Shown piece after piece: positions 50,791-60,500 of a stretch of 64,000 nt of DNA (position 1 is the stretch's first letter; each line of letters begins with the position of its first letter). The translations under genes were made by a program, and so were the position numbers. This stretch comes from Pseudomonadaceae bacterium (GTDB taxonomy: Bacteria; Pseudomonadota; Gammaproteobacteria; Pseudomonadales; Pseudomonadaceae): positions 62,001 to 126,000 of the forward strand of contig CAAFUS010000018.1 of NCBI GenBank assembly GCA_900766265.1, read 5' to 3'. The notes below the pieces were generated by a model. It made no database searches and was not told where the DNA came from. It worked only from the letters and a program-made list of their open reading frames with translations.

Positions 50791-51981
50791 ATGTCTGCAC
50801 GCAATATTCTGGTGGTCAACTGTGGCAGCTCTTCGATCAAGTTCGCCCTGGTCAACGAAGCCCATTCGCAATTTCCCCTGAGCGGGCTGGCCGAACGGCT
50901 CGGTACCGCTGACGCGGTGCTGCACTGGCAGCGCAGCAGCGGCGAGAAGGACAGCATGCTGATCCCCAACGCCGATCACCGCGCGGCTCTATCGCAGCTG
51001 TTGCCGATGGTCAATTCGGTGGCCGGCGGGCAGCTCCATGGCATCGGTCATCGGGTCGTGCATGGCGGAGAGTTCTTCACCCGCGCGACACTGATCGACC
51101 ACAAGGTGCTGTCGGCCATCTCCGCGACCGCCCCCCTTGCGCCATTGCACAACCCGGCCAACCTACAGGGCATCGAAGCGGCGATGAAGCTGTTTCCCAA
51201 GCTGCCGCACGTGGCGGTTTTCGACACGGCCTTTCACCAGACCCTGCCCGAGCACGCCTTCCGCTACGCCCTGCCCGACCATCTCTATCGGCAGCACGGC
51301 GTGCGGCGCTACGGCTTCCACGGCACCAGCCACCGCTTCGTCAGCCACCGCGCCGCCAGCATGGCCAACCTGGCCGTGGGTGACAGCAGCTGGCTCAGCG
51401 CGCATCTGGGCAATGGCTGCTCCACCTGCGCCATCGTCAACGGCCAGAGCCGCGACACCAGCATGGGGCTGACCCCCCTGGAAGGCTTGGCAATGGGCAC
51501 CCGCAGCGGCGACGTCGACCCCAACCTGCACAGCCACTTGGCCAGAGCGCTGGGCTGGAGCCTCGAGCAGATCGACCGGATGCTGAACAACGACAGCGGC
51601 GTCAAAGGCTTGTCCGGTCTGTCCAACGACATGCGCACCCTGGAACAGGCGCGCGAACAGGGACATGCCGGCGCGACGCTGGCGATCGAGGTGTTCTGCT
51701 ACCGCGTCGCCAAGTCGCTGGCAGCCATGGGCTGCGCCCTGCCCCAGCTGGACGGCCTGATCTTCACCGGTGGGATCGGCGAAAACTCGCCGCTGATCCG
51801 CCGCAAGACCGTCGAGCACCTGCGCCTGTTCGGCCTGGAGCTGGACAGCGAGGCCAACGCGCGCTGCATCCGTGGCGTGTCGGGGTTCATCCAGGCCTAC
51901 GGTCGTCCACGGGTACTGGTGGTTCCGACCAACGAAGAACGACAGATCGCCCTCGATACCCTGGGCCTGCTGGACGCCTGA
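50791..51981 (+). CDS. ackA: Acetate kinase
   Basis: Interconverts acetyl phosphate + ADP with acetate + ATP. The 396-aa protein begins with the phosphate-binding signature NILVVNCGSSSIKFALVNE, has GHRVVHGGEFF, FDTAFHQTLPEHAFRYALP, YGFHGTSHRFVSHR and FTGGIGENSPLIRR. AAGGAG lies seven bases upstream of ATG 50791. pta follows on the same strand, giving the acetate activation/overflow pair ackA-pta. Confidence 0.97.
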   Translation: MSARNILVVNCGSSSIKFALVNEAHSQFPLSGLAERLGTADAVLHWQRSSGEKDSMLIPNADHRAALSQLLPMVNSVAGGQLHGIGHRVVHGGEFFTRATLIDHKVLSAISATAPLAPLHNPANLQGIEAAMKLFPKLPHVAVFDTAFHQTLPEHAFRYALPDHLYRQHGVRRYGFHGTSHRFVSHRAASMANLAVGDSSWLSAHLGNGCSTCAIVNGQSRDTSMGLTPLEGLAMGTRSGDVDPNLHSHLARALGWSLEQIDRMLNNDSGVKGLSGLSNDMRTLEQAREQGHAGATLAIEVFCYRVAKSLAAMGCALPQLDGLIFTGGIGENSPLIRRKTVEHLRLFGLELDSEANARCIRGVSGFIQAYGRPRVLVVPTNEERQIALDTLGLLDA

Positions 51982-52050
51982 TTCGCGCAGGCACGGCGCG
52001 ACTCTCGGCGTCGCCACCCCCTGCTCGTTTCGCTCTCAAAGGAGAACCGG

Positions 52051-54144
52051 ATGCATACCTTCTTCATCTCGCCGACCGGTTTCGGCGTCGGCCTGACCTC
52101 CATCAGCCTTGGTCTGGTTCGGGCGCTCGAACGCAACGGCCTCAAGGTCGGCTTCTTCAAACCCATCGCCCAGCCGCACGCCGGCGATGAGGGTCCGGAA
52201 CGCTCGACCGAACTGATCGCCCGCACCCACGGCCTGACGCCACCCAAGCCGCTCGGCCTGGCCAAGGTGGAGCGCATGCTCGGAGACGGCCACGTCGACG
52301 AACTGCTCGAGGAAATCGTCAGCCTGTTCCAGCACGCCGCCCAGGACAAGGACGTGGTGATCGTCGAGGGCATGGTGCCGACCCGACAGGCCAGCTATGC
52401 CGCGCGGGTCAACCAGCACCTGGCCAAGAGCCTGGATGCCGACGTGATCCTGGTCAGCGCGCCGGAAAGTGAGACCCTCGCCGAACTCTACGGCCGCATC
52501 GAGATCCAGGCCCAGCAGTTCGGCGGGCCGAAGGACCCCAAGGTGCTTGGAGTGATACTCAACAAGGTGCGCCACGAAGCGGGGATGGACGACTTCATCC
52601 AGCGCCTCAAGCGCCACGCGCCGATGCTCGACAGCGATCACTTTCGGCTGATCGGCTGCATCCCCTGGGCGGACGAGCTCAACGCGCCGCGCACCCGGGA
52701 CATCGCCGACCTGCTCGGCGCCCGGGTGCTCAATGCCGGCGAGTACGAGCAGCGCCGTGTCGGCAAGATCGTGCTGTGCGCCCGCGCCGTACCGAACACC
52801 GTGCAACTGCTCAAGCCCGACGTACTGGTCGTCACCCCGGGCGATCGCGACGACATCATCCTCGCCTCGAGCCTGGCGGCCATGAACGGCGTGCCGCTGG
52901 CCGGGCTGCTGCTGTGCAGCGACTTCGCGCCCGATCCGCGGATCATGGAACTCTGCAAGGGCGCGCTGCAGAGCGGCCTGCCGGTGCTGACGGTCTCGAC
53001 TGGCTCCTACGACACCGCCACCAACCTCAATCGGCTGAACAAGGAAATCCCGATCGACGACCGCGAGCGCGCCGAGAAGGTAACCGAATTCGTCGCCGGC
53101 CATATCGAGCACGACTGGCTCAAGCAACGTTGCGGCAGCCCCCGCGAGCTGCGCCTGTCGCCCCCGGCGTTCCGCTACCAGCTGGTCAGGCGCGCCCAGG
53201 CGGCGAACAAGCGCATCGTGCTGCCCGAGGGCAGCGAGCCGCGCACCATCCAGGCGGCGGCGATCTGCCAGGCGCGCGGAATCGCCCGCTGCGTGCTGCT
53301 CGCCAAACCCGACGAGGTGCACAGCGTGGCCCAGGCACAGGGCATCGAGCTGCCGGAAGGGCTGGAGATCCTCGACCCGGACCTGATCCGCGAACGCTAC
53401 GTGCCACCGATGGTGGAACTGCGCAAGGGCAAGGGCCTCAACGCGCCGATGGCCAGTGCCCAGCTGGAGGACTCAGTGGTGCTGGGCACCATGATGCTGG
53501 CTCTGGACGAAGTGGACGGGCTGGTGTCTGGAGCCGTCCACACCACTGCCAACACCATCCGCCCTGCCCTGCAGCTGATCAAGACCGCCCCGGGCTACAA
53601 GCTCGTCTCATCGGTATTTTTCATGCTGCTGCCCGACCAGGTCGTGGTCTACGGCGATTGCGCGGTCAACCCCGACCCGACTGCCGCCGAGCTCGCTGAA
53701 ATTGCCATCCAGAGCGCCGACTCGGCTGCCGCGTTCGGCATCCCGCCCCGAGTGGCGATGATCAGCTACTCCACCGGTGACTCCGGCAGCGGCGAAGAAG
53801 TGGAAAAGGTGCGCGAAGCCACCCGCCTGGCCCGCGAGCTGCGCCCCGATCTCGCCCTCGACGGCCCGTTGCAGTACGACGCCGCCGCCATCGAAAGCGT
53901 TGGTCGGCAGAAGGCGCCCAACAGCAAGGTCGCGGGCAACGCCACGGTGTTCATCTTCCCCGACCTCAACACCGGCAACACGACCTACAAGGCGGTGCAG
54001 AGAAGCGCCAACGTGATCAGCGTCGGCCCCATGTTGCAGGGTCTGCGCAAGCCGGTGAACGATCTGTCGCGCGGCGCGCTGGTCGACGACATCGTCTTCA
54101 CCATCGCCCTCACCGCCATCCAGGCCGCCAGCAGCGAAGTCTGA
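52051..54144 (+). CDS. pta: Phosphate acetyltransferase
   Basis: Reversible acetyl-CoA + phosphate to acetyl phosphate + CoA. The 697-aa long form has an N-terminal BioD-like P-loop domain (FFISPTGFGVGLTSISLGLV, residues 1-230, with a changed P-loop), a DRTGG domain (~230-350), and a C-terminal PTA_PTB domain with KRIVLPEGSEPRTIQAAA, LVSGAVHTTANTIRPALQLI and VFIFPDLNTGNTTYK. ATG 52051 follows AAAGGAGAACCGG. No terminator was seen in the 186 bp before the acyltransferase gene. Confidence 0.96.
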   Translation: MHTFFISPTGFGVGLTSISLGLVRALERNGLKVGFFKPIAQPHAGDEGPERSTELIARTHGLTPPKPLGLAKVERMLGDGHVDELLEEIVSLFQHAAQDKDVVIVEGMVPTRQASYAARVNQHLAKSLDADVILVSAPESETLAELYGRIEIQAQQFGGPKDPKVLGVILNKVRHEAGMDDFIQRLKRHAPMLDSDHFRLIGCIPWADELNAPRTRDIADLLGARVLNAGEYEQRRVGKIVLCARAVPNTVQLLKPDVLVVTPGDRDDIILASSLAAMNGVPLAGLLLCSDFAPDPRIMELCKGALQSGLPVLTVSTGSYDTATNLNRLNKEIPIDDRERAEKVTEFVAGHIEHDWLKQRCGSPRELRLSPPAFRYQLVRRAQAANKRIVLPEGSEPRTIQAAAICQARGIARCVLLAKPDEVHSVAQAQGIELPEGLEILDPDLIRERYVPPMVELRKGKGLNAPMASAQLEDSVVLGTMMLALDEVDGLVSGAVHTTANTIRPALQLIKTAPGYKLVSSVFFMLLPDQVVVYGDCAVNPDPTAAELAEIAIQSADSAAAFGIPPRVAMISYSTGDSGSGEEVEKVREATRLARELRPDLALDGPLQYDAAAIESVGRQKAPNSKVAGNATVFIFPDLNTGNTTYKAVQRSANVISVGPMLQGLRKPVNDLSRGALVDDIVFTIALTAIQAASSEV

Positions 54145-54330
54145 TACTTGCGTGTCATCGTCCTTGCAAGGCGATGGCACGCGGCTGCCCCAACGCTTGT
54201 CCTCCCTGCGCAACCCGATCTCGGCAATAGCTTGCAGTTCTACCCACAATCGTTACCCTTGGCGCCCAAATAACGACCCAAGCGCCAAAATCAGGGCCAT
54301 TGCCCTGCGCCTTATCCGAGACATCGCCCG

Positions 54331-55254
54331 ATGCTGAGCTTTCTGCCCCATTTCCTCCGCGGCACCCTTGCCGGCCTGTTACTGATCCTCAACACGCTGG
54401 TCTTATGCTGGCCCTTGTTCGCTCTCTCACTGCTCAAGCTGGTGCTGCCCTTCCCGCCGGCGCAACGCCCGCTGCGCACCGCCATGCACTGGGTGGCCGA
54501 GTCCTGGATATCGGTGAACAGCTTCTGGATGGACCTGGTGCAACGCACCCGCTGGGACGTCCAGGGGCTGGAGAAGGTGGATATGGGGCATTCCTATCTG
54601 GTCACCAGCAATCACCAGAGCTGGGCCGACATCCTAATGCTGCAGTACCAGCTCAATCGGCGCATGCCCATCCTCAAGTTCTTCCTCAAGCAGGAGCTGA
54701 TCTGGGTTCCGGTGATCGGCCTGTGCTGGTGGGCGCTGGAGTTTCCCTTCATGAAGCGGTTCAGCAAGGAATACCTGGCCAAGCACCCGGAAAAGCGCGG
54801 CCAGGACCTGGCCACCACGCGCAAGGCCTGCGAACGCTACCGGACCAACCCGGTATCAGTGTTCAACTTTCTGGAAGGCACTCGCTTCACCCCGGCCAAG
54901 CACGACGAACAGAATTCACCGTTCAAGTATCTGCTCAAGCCCCGCGCGGGCGGCATCGCCTTCGTGCTGGATGCCATGGGGGAGCAGCTGATCGCGTTGG
55001 TCAACATCACCATCCACTATCCGGACGGCAATCCGAGCTTCTGGGACCTGCTGTGCGGGCGCATACGCCACGTGGTGATGCGCATCGAGACGCTACCCAT
55101 TCCCGCCGAGTTCCTCTGCAGGAGCTACGACCAGGACGAACAATACCGGCTCAACTTCCAGCAGTGGGTGAACCAGCTCTGGCAGGACAAGGACGCCCAG
55201 CTCGAGGCGCTGCACCGGGAATACCCGGGCTCCGCCCGCAGCCCCTCCGACTAA
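54331..55254 (+). CDS. PlsC-family acyltransferase (YihG-like)
   Basis: A 307-aa membrane acyltransferase. One or two N-terminal helices (GTLAGLLLILNTLVLCWPLF) are followed by the catalytic motif SNHQSWADI (NHx4D), VFNFLEGTRFTPAKHDE (EGTR), and a C-terminal region with two hydrophobic stretches. This arrangement matches YihG/AcpT-type lysophosphatidate acyltransferases rather than the shorter PlsC. It is probably involved in phosphatidate synthesis or acyl remodelling. Start ATG 54331; the ribosome site is poor. Confidence 0.9.
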   Translation: MLSFLPHFLRGTLAGLLLILNTLVLCWPLFALSLLKLVLPFPPAQRPLRTAMHWVAESWISVNSFWMDLVQRTRWDVQGLEKVDMGHSYLVTSNHQSWADILMLQYQLNRRMPILKFFLKQELIWVPVIGLCWWALEFPFMKRFSKEYLAKHPEKRGQDLATTRKACERYRTNPVSVFNFLEGTRFTPAKHDEQNSPFKYLLKPRAGGIAFVLDAMGEQLIALVNITIHYPDGNPSFWDLLCGRIRHVVMRIETLPIPAEFLCRSYDQDEQYRLNFQQWVNQLWQDKDAQLEALHREYPGSARSPSD

Positions 55255-55266
55255 CGCTGAACAGGC

Positions 55267-55284
55267 GCGGCCCTGACGGGCCGC
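55267..55284. terminator. Hairpin between convergent acyltransferase and GGDEF-EAL genes
   Basis: GCGGCCC and GGGCCGC form a perfect 7-bp stem around TGAC. There is no T-run on either strand, so termination efficiency is uncertain. Confidence 0.4.
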
Positions 55285-55290
55285 CGCAGC

Positions 55291-57438
55291 TCAATGCGCA
55301 CCAGGCACCACCACCGGTAGCCGGCTCCAGTCCACCTGCTGCGGAAAGCGGCTCGCCTGTTCATGGCTGAGCCCGGGCGCGACCAGGAAACCCTGCATCA
55401 CGTGGCAGTCGTGGGCGATCAGCCAGTCGCGCTGGGCCAATGTCTCGACGCCCTCGGCAATCACCTCCAGCCCCAGGTTGCGCCCCAGGTCGATGATGGT
55501 ACTGACCACGGCCGCATCGCGGGGCGAATCGAGCATGTTGGACACGAACAGCCGATCGATCTTCAGCGTATCGAGCTCGAAGTGCCTGAGGTAGGCGAGT
55601 GACGAATAGCCGGTGCCAAAATCGTCGATCGCCACCCTGACGCCCAGCTTGCGCAGCTTGCTGAGTTTCTCGCAGCTGAGGTCGAGGTCCTGCATCAGCG
55701 TCCCCTCGGTAACCTCCAGCTCCAGTTGCGAAGGCTTCAACCGGTAATCGTCGAGCAACCGGCTCAGCGTATCCACCAACCCGGCCATGGCGAACTGGAC
55801 CGGACTGACGTTGATGCTCAGGACCAGGTCGTCGCCCAGGCCGGGCAGCCATTCCTGGCACTGGCTCAGGCTCTCGCGCATCACCCACTCGCCCACTCGG
55901 TTGATCAGCCGCGTCTCTTCCAGCAGCGGAATAAACACGCCCGGCATCACCTGCCCACTGCCATTACCATCCCAGCGCAGCAGCGCCTCGAAGCCGCGCA
56001 GACGCCCAGTGTCGAGCTGGATCTGGGGTTGGTAGGCCAACTCGAAATCGTTGCGGTCGATGGCGCTGCGCAGGTTTTCCTCCATGATCAGCCGGGCATG
56101 GGCACGGCCGTTCATCTCCCGGGAGAAGAAGCGGAACTGCTGGCGCCCGGCCCGCTTGGCCTCGTACATCGCCATGTCCGCCGAACGCAGCAGATCTTCG
56201 ACGTTCTGCCCGCAATCGGGGAAGCTGGCGATGCCGATGCTCGCCCCCAGCGTCACCTCGGTGCCCTCGATGCTGTGGCGCACCGAAATCAGCTCAATGA
56301 GCTTCTCCGCGACCTTCGCAGCGTCCTCGGGATGGTCCAGCGAGTCGAGCAATGCGGTGAACTCATCGCCACCCATGCGCGCCAGGATGTCGTAGGGCCG
56401 CATGCAGGTTTCCAGCAGGCGCGCCACCTTGCAGAGGATGGCGTCACCCGCCTCGTGTCCCAGCGAGTCGTTGATGCGCTTGAAGCCGTCCAGGTCGATG
56501 TAGAGGATCGCCATGCGTTTGCCGTTGCGATCGACCCGCGCCAGGGCCGATTCGAGCGCCTGATGAAAGCCGCGGCGATTGAGCAGGCCAGTCAGCGAGT
56601 CGGTGACCGCCTGGGTTTCGAGCTGCACGTGGAGGTTGCGCACCACCGACATGTCCAGCGCGATGACCACCATCGAGCGTTGCTGGCGCGGTAGCGGCGA
56701 ACAACTCAGCGCCACCGGGAGCGAGCCGCCGTTGCCGGTGCGCAGCTGCGCCTCGTGGACGCGATAGGTCGCACCGCTGCGCCAGTGCAGGTAGAAATCG
56801 GTTTCGCGCCAGGCCTCAGGCATCTCCGGCGCCTCCAGATGCGCCAGCAAGGGAGTGCCCTTGAGCGCATCGACGGTGGTGTGCAGCATCTGCGCGATGG
56901 CTGGGTTGGCGAAGCTGATGATGCCGTCTTCACCGACCACTAGGATGCCCTCGGCGGCGTTGTTCAGCACCGAGGCGTTGAACGCCCGGGCGCTGTCGAG
57001 CTGCTGGCTGAGCAGCTGCAGATCACGACGGTTGTGTTCGTGGGCCAGCAGTGTGTTGATCTTGTGCTTGAGGACCTGCGGGTCGAACGGCTTGAGGATG
57101 AAATCCACGGCGCCGGTGGCATAACCGCGCAGCACCGAATCGCGCGTGTGGGCGATCGCCGAGACGAAGATGATGGGCGTGTAGCGGGTGTGCGGACTGC
57201 CGCGCATCAGCCGAGCCACCTCGAAGCCGTCCATGCCGGGCATCTGCACGTCGAGAAGGACCAGCTCCACGTCCAATTCGAGCAATGCCTGCAGCGCCGC
57301 TTCGCCGGAGTTGACGGTGTGCACCTGCCAGTCGCCGTCCCCCAGCAGAGCCTCCATCGCAACCAGGTTCGCCTCTCGATCGTCGACGACCAGCAAGGTG
57401 CGGGTGCGGGGCTCCGACTTAAGCTGCGGGCGCGCCAT
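55291..57438 (-). CDS. Response regulator with PAS, GGDEF and EAL domains
   Basis: A 715-aa c-di-GMP enzyme. Receiver domain at ~15-130 with LLVVDDREAN and phospho-Asp in LVLLDVQMPGMDG; PAS near 150-270; GGDEF near 290-440 with intact GGDEF in ILARMGGDEFTALL and an RxxD site (RPYD) five residues before; EAL near 455-700 with FEALLRW, LSINVSP, LELEVTEG, DDFGTGYSSLAYL, LKIDR and AEGVET, so both activities look possible. ATG 57438 follows GGAGGTGG. It starts 146 bp after the hybrid kinase stop, same strand; it is the likely phospho-acceptor. Confidence 0.93.
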   Translation of the reverse strand: MARPQLKSEPRTRTLLVVDDREANLVAMEALLGDGDWQVHTVNSGEAALQALLELDVELVLLDVQMPGMDGFEVARLMRGSPHTRYTPIIFVSAIAHTRDSVLRGYATGAVDFILKPFDPQVLKHKINTLLAHEHNRRDLQLLSQQLDSARAFNASVLNNAAEGILVVGEDGIISFANPAIAQMLHTTVDALKGTPLLAHLEAPEMPEAWRETDFYLHWRSGATYRVHEAQLRTGNGGSLPVALSCSPLPRQQRSMVVIALDMSVVRNLHVQLETQAVTDSLTGLLNRRGFHQALESALARVDRNGKRMAILYIDLDGFKRINDSLGHEAGDAILCKVARLLETCMRPYDILARMGGDEFTALLDSLDHPEDAAKVAEKLIELISVRHSIEGTEVTLGASIGIASFPDCGQNVEDLLRSADMAMYEAKRAGRQQFRFFSREMNGRAHARLIMEENLRSAIDRNDFELAYQPQIQLDTGRLRGFEALLRWDGNGSGQVMPGVFIPLLEETRLINRVGEWVMRESLSQCQEWLPGLGDDLVLSINVSPVQFAMAGLVDTLSRLLDDYRLKPSQLELEVTEGTLMQDLDLSCEKLSKLRKLGVRVAIDDFGTGYSSLAYLRHFELDTLKIDRLFVSNMLDSPRDAAVVSTIIDLGRNLGLEVIAEGVETLAQRDWLIAHDCHVMQGFLVAPGLSHEQASRFPQQVDWSRLPVVVPGAH

Positions 57439-57583
57439 CGGCCACCTCCACTGCCAGCGAGCGCATGAATCCGGATGAGTGCGCCAGCCGCAGGGCCGGC
57501 CCTGCGTGGAGCAGCCCCTGTTCAGGCTTGGCGTCCCGCCGCGCGCAGGACATCGATAATGGGTGCAATCCACCTTCTCCTTA

Positions 57584-60500
57584 TTAGTCTGCGGAGCGCT
57601 TCATCGCCACACCGAGCCAATGCTCCAGTCGCTCGGCCAGCTCGCTCTGTGCAACCGGCTTGGGCAGATGGTCATCGGCCCCCGCCTCGACGCAGCGCTC
57701 CTTGTCTTCCTTCATCGCACGCGCCGTTAGGGCAATGATAGGCACCTGACAGCCGTGTTCGTTCCTTAACCGATGAATAAGTGTGCGCCCGTCCAGCTTC
57801 GCCGCGCTCATGTCCAGCAACACCAGGTCGATGGGCTCTTCATCGAAATAGTCCAACGCCTCCTCAGCATCGGTTGCCGGCACCACCTGCAAGCCGAGCT
57901 CGTCCAGCTGAGCGGTCAGGGTGTAGATGGTGCGCACATCGTCATCCACCAGCAGCACCCGCTGCCCGAGCAGAGGCTGCTCCACCGCGCCACGCGAGAC
58001 GGGGTTGCTGTACTCCTGCGGCCGGAGCAACGGCCCGATTTGCTCGACGGCCCGCTCCTTGGACAAGGTCACGCCAGCATAACGCTCGAGCCGGCGAAGT
58101 TCTTCGCCGTCGAGCGGATGGTCGACGCCGAGCACCACGCGGGCTCCGCCCAAGGGTCGCAGCCGATCCAGCGCAGCAAGCAGATCCAGGCCGCTCTCGC
58201 CGTTGAACGCGTGGTCGATGATCATTGCGCTGTAGGACTGTTCGGCATAAGCCAGGCGCGCTTCGTCGCTGTTGCGCGCGACCGTCACGCTGTAGCCGAG
58301 GCGCTCCAGATGGTCCCGCAGCGGCTGCCGCAGGCTGCGGTCCGTCTCCAGCAGAAGCAGGCGAAGCGGGTTGTGCTTCTGCCGGGCCAGCTCGATGAAC
58401 AGGCGCTCCAGTTCTGCCCGCGGCACAGGCTTGACCAGATAGCGACTGTCGTCGTCATGCCAGTCGTGTGGTTGGGGCACGCTGCTGATGACGATCACCG
58501 ACACGTCATGGTGCCGCTCTTCGCCACGCGTGCTGGCGAGCACCTGCCAACCACTGTGATCGGGCAACAGCACGTCCAGCACGACGGCGGCGAAGCGATC
58601 GTTCTTCAGCGCCTGCTGGGCCTCTTCGGCACTGTGACAGACGAGACTGTCGAACCCATGGTTGCCGGCCGCCTCGGCCACTTGCGCGGCGAATTCGACG
58701 TCGCTGTCGACGATCAACACCCAGGGACGCTGGCTCATCCGCGTCACCGGGCGGCTTTCGCCCCGGGGCTCCCCCCTGGGCTCAGCCGGCCTGGCTAGGG
58801 TCACGGGAATCTGCACGGCAAAGCAGGAACCCTCTCCCGGTGCGCTGGTGAGTGTCACGCGGCCGTCCAGCACCTCGACCAGTTGCCGGGTAATGGCCAG
58901 CCCCAGACCGGTCCCGCCGTAGTGCCGACTGATCGAACCGTCGATCTGCTGGAACGCTTGGAAGATGCGCTCATGGTGTTCGGCGGGGATTCCGATACCG
59001 GTGTCGCACACACGGATGCGGAGCGTCTCGCTATCCGGGGCCTCGTCTTCGTCCGCGACGACGCGATCGACGATGATGTCCACGCTGCCGCGCTCAGTGA
59101 ACTTCAGCGCATTGGACAGCAGGTTGCGCAGGATCTGCTCCAACCGGACGCGATCACTGCGTATTGCGGTACATACTCCCGGCTCGATCCGCACATTGAG
59201 GGCCAGGCCTTTCTGCTCGGCCATCGGTCGCAGGCTCGCCTCGACTTCACCCAGCAGGTCCTCGAGGTCGAGCGGTTCTATATCCAGCTGCATCCGCCCG
59301 GCTTCGATCTTGGCCAGGTCCAGTACGTCGTTGATCAGCTGCAGCAGGTCGTTGCCGGCCCGGTGCATGATGTCGGCGTGACGCACCTGCTTCTCGGTCA
59401 GGTTGCCCGCCGTGTTCTGCCGCATCTGGTCGCTGAGGATGAGGATGCTGTTGAGCGGCGTGCGCAGCTCGTGGGACATGTTGGCGAGGAATTCGGACTT
59501 GTAGCGGTTGGCCAGTGCCAGTTCGTCGGCCTGGTCGCGCAGGCGCCGCTCCGCGGCCTTGCGGTGGCTGATGTCGATGATCACCGCCTGCACCATCAGC
59601 TTGTCGCCGGCGCGCATTGGCGACAGCCCGACCTCCAGGGGCAGCGGTCGGCCGTCGGCATGCCGGCCGAACAGCTCTCGGTTGCTGCCCATCCGCCGCG
59701 GCTCGGCGTTCCTCATGTAGCCCTGCAAGAGCTCCCGGTGGGTTTCGCGCAGGACCTCGGGCAGCAGCATCTCGACCGGCTGACCCAGCAGCTGCTGCCG
59801 ATCGTAGCCGAACATGGCTTCGGTCTGGCGGTTGACCATCGTGATGATGCCGTGCTCGTCGACCAGCGCCAGCGCGTTGGGCGAGGCCTCCACCACGTTG
59901 CGAAAGCGTTCCTCGGCACTCTTGCGAGCCTGCAGGTCCACTAGGTTGATCACGTGATGGAGGCCGTCTTCGCGGCTCAGTTGGGTCAGGCTGACGGCCA
60001 CCGGAACCAGCGAGCCATCGTCGCGCTGAGCCTGGAATTCCTCTTGATTGGCGGCCATCGGGCCGGCGCGGCTCTCGTCGATAAGCACGCCGGGCACGTA
60101 GCGGCTCACGCGCTCGTCGAGCAGCCCCTCGATGGATGTGCCCAACAGGCTTGCCGCGCTCTGGTTGGCGAGCTCGATACGGCCGCGGTCGTTGCACAGC
60201 AAGGTCGCGACGGGCAGCTTCTCGATCAGCTGCCGGAACCGAGACTCGCGCTCCTGCAGCTTCAGACTCAACGCACGACTCTCACGCAGGGTCCGCTCGC
60301 GCAGATAGAGGTAGCTGCCAACCATCAACGAGAACAGCAGGGCTGCCGTCAGCGCGCCGAGCAGGCTGAACGACTGTCGGTTGCCGCGCAGGATAGTCTC
60401 GTATTCCGGCGTGCTGGCGACCACCAACTGCCAGCTGCGGCCATACATATAGAGGTTGCGGGTACGCTTGAACTGCGCGGTTTCCGATATCGGCTGGCGC

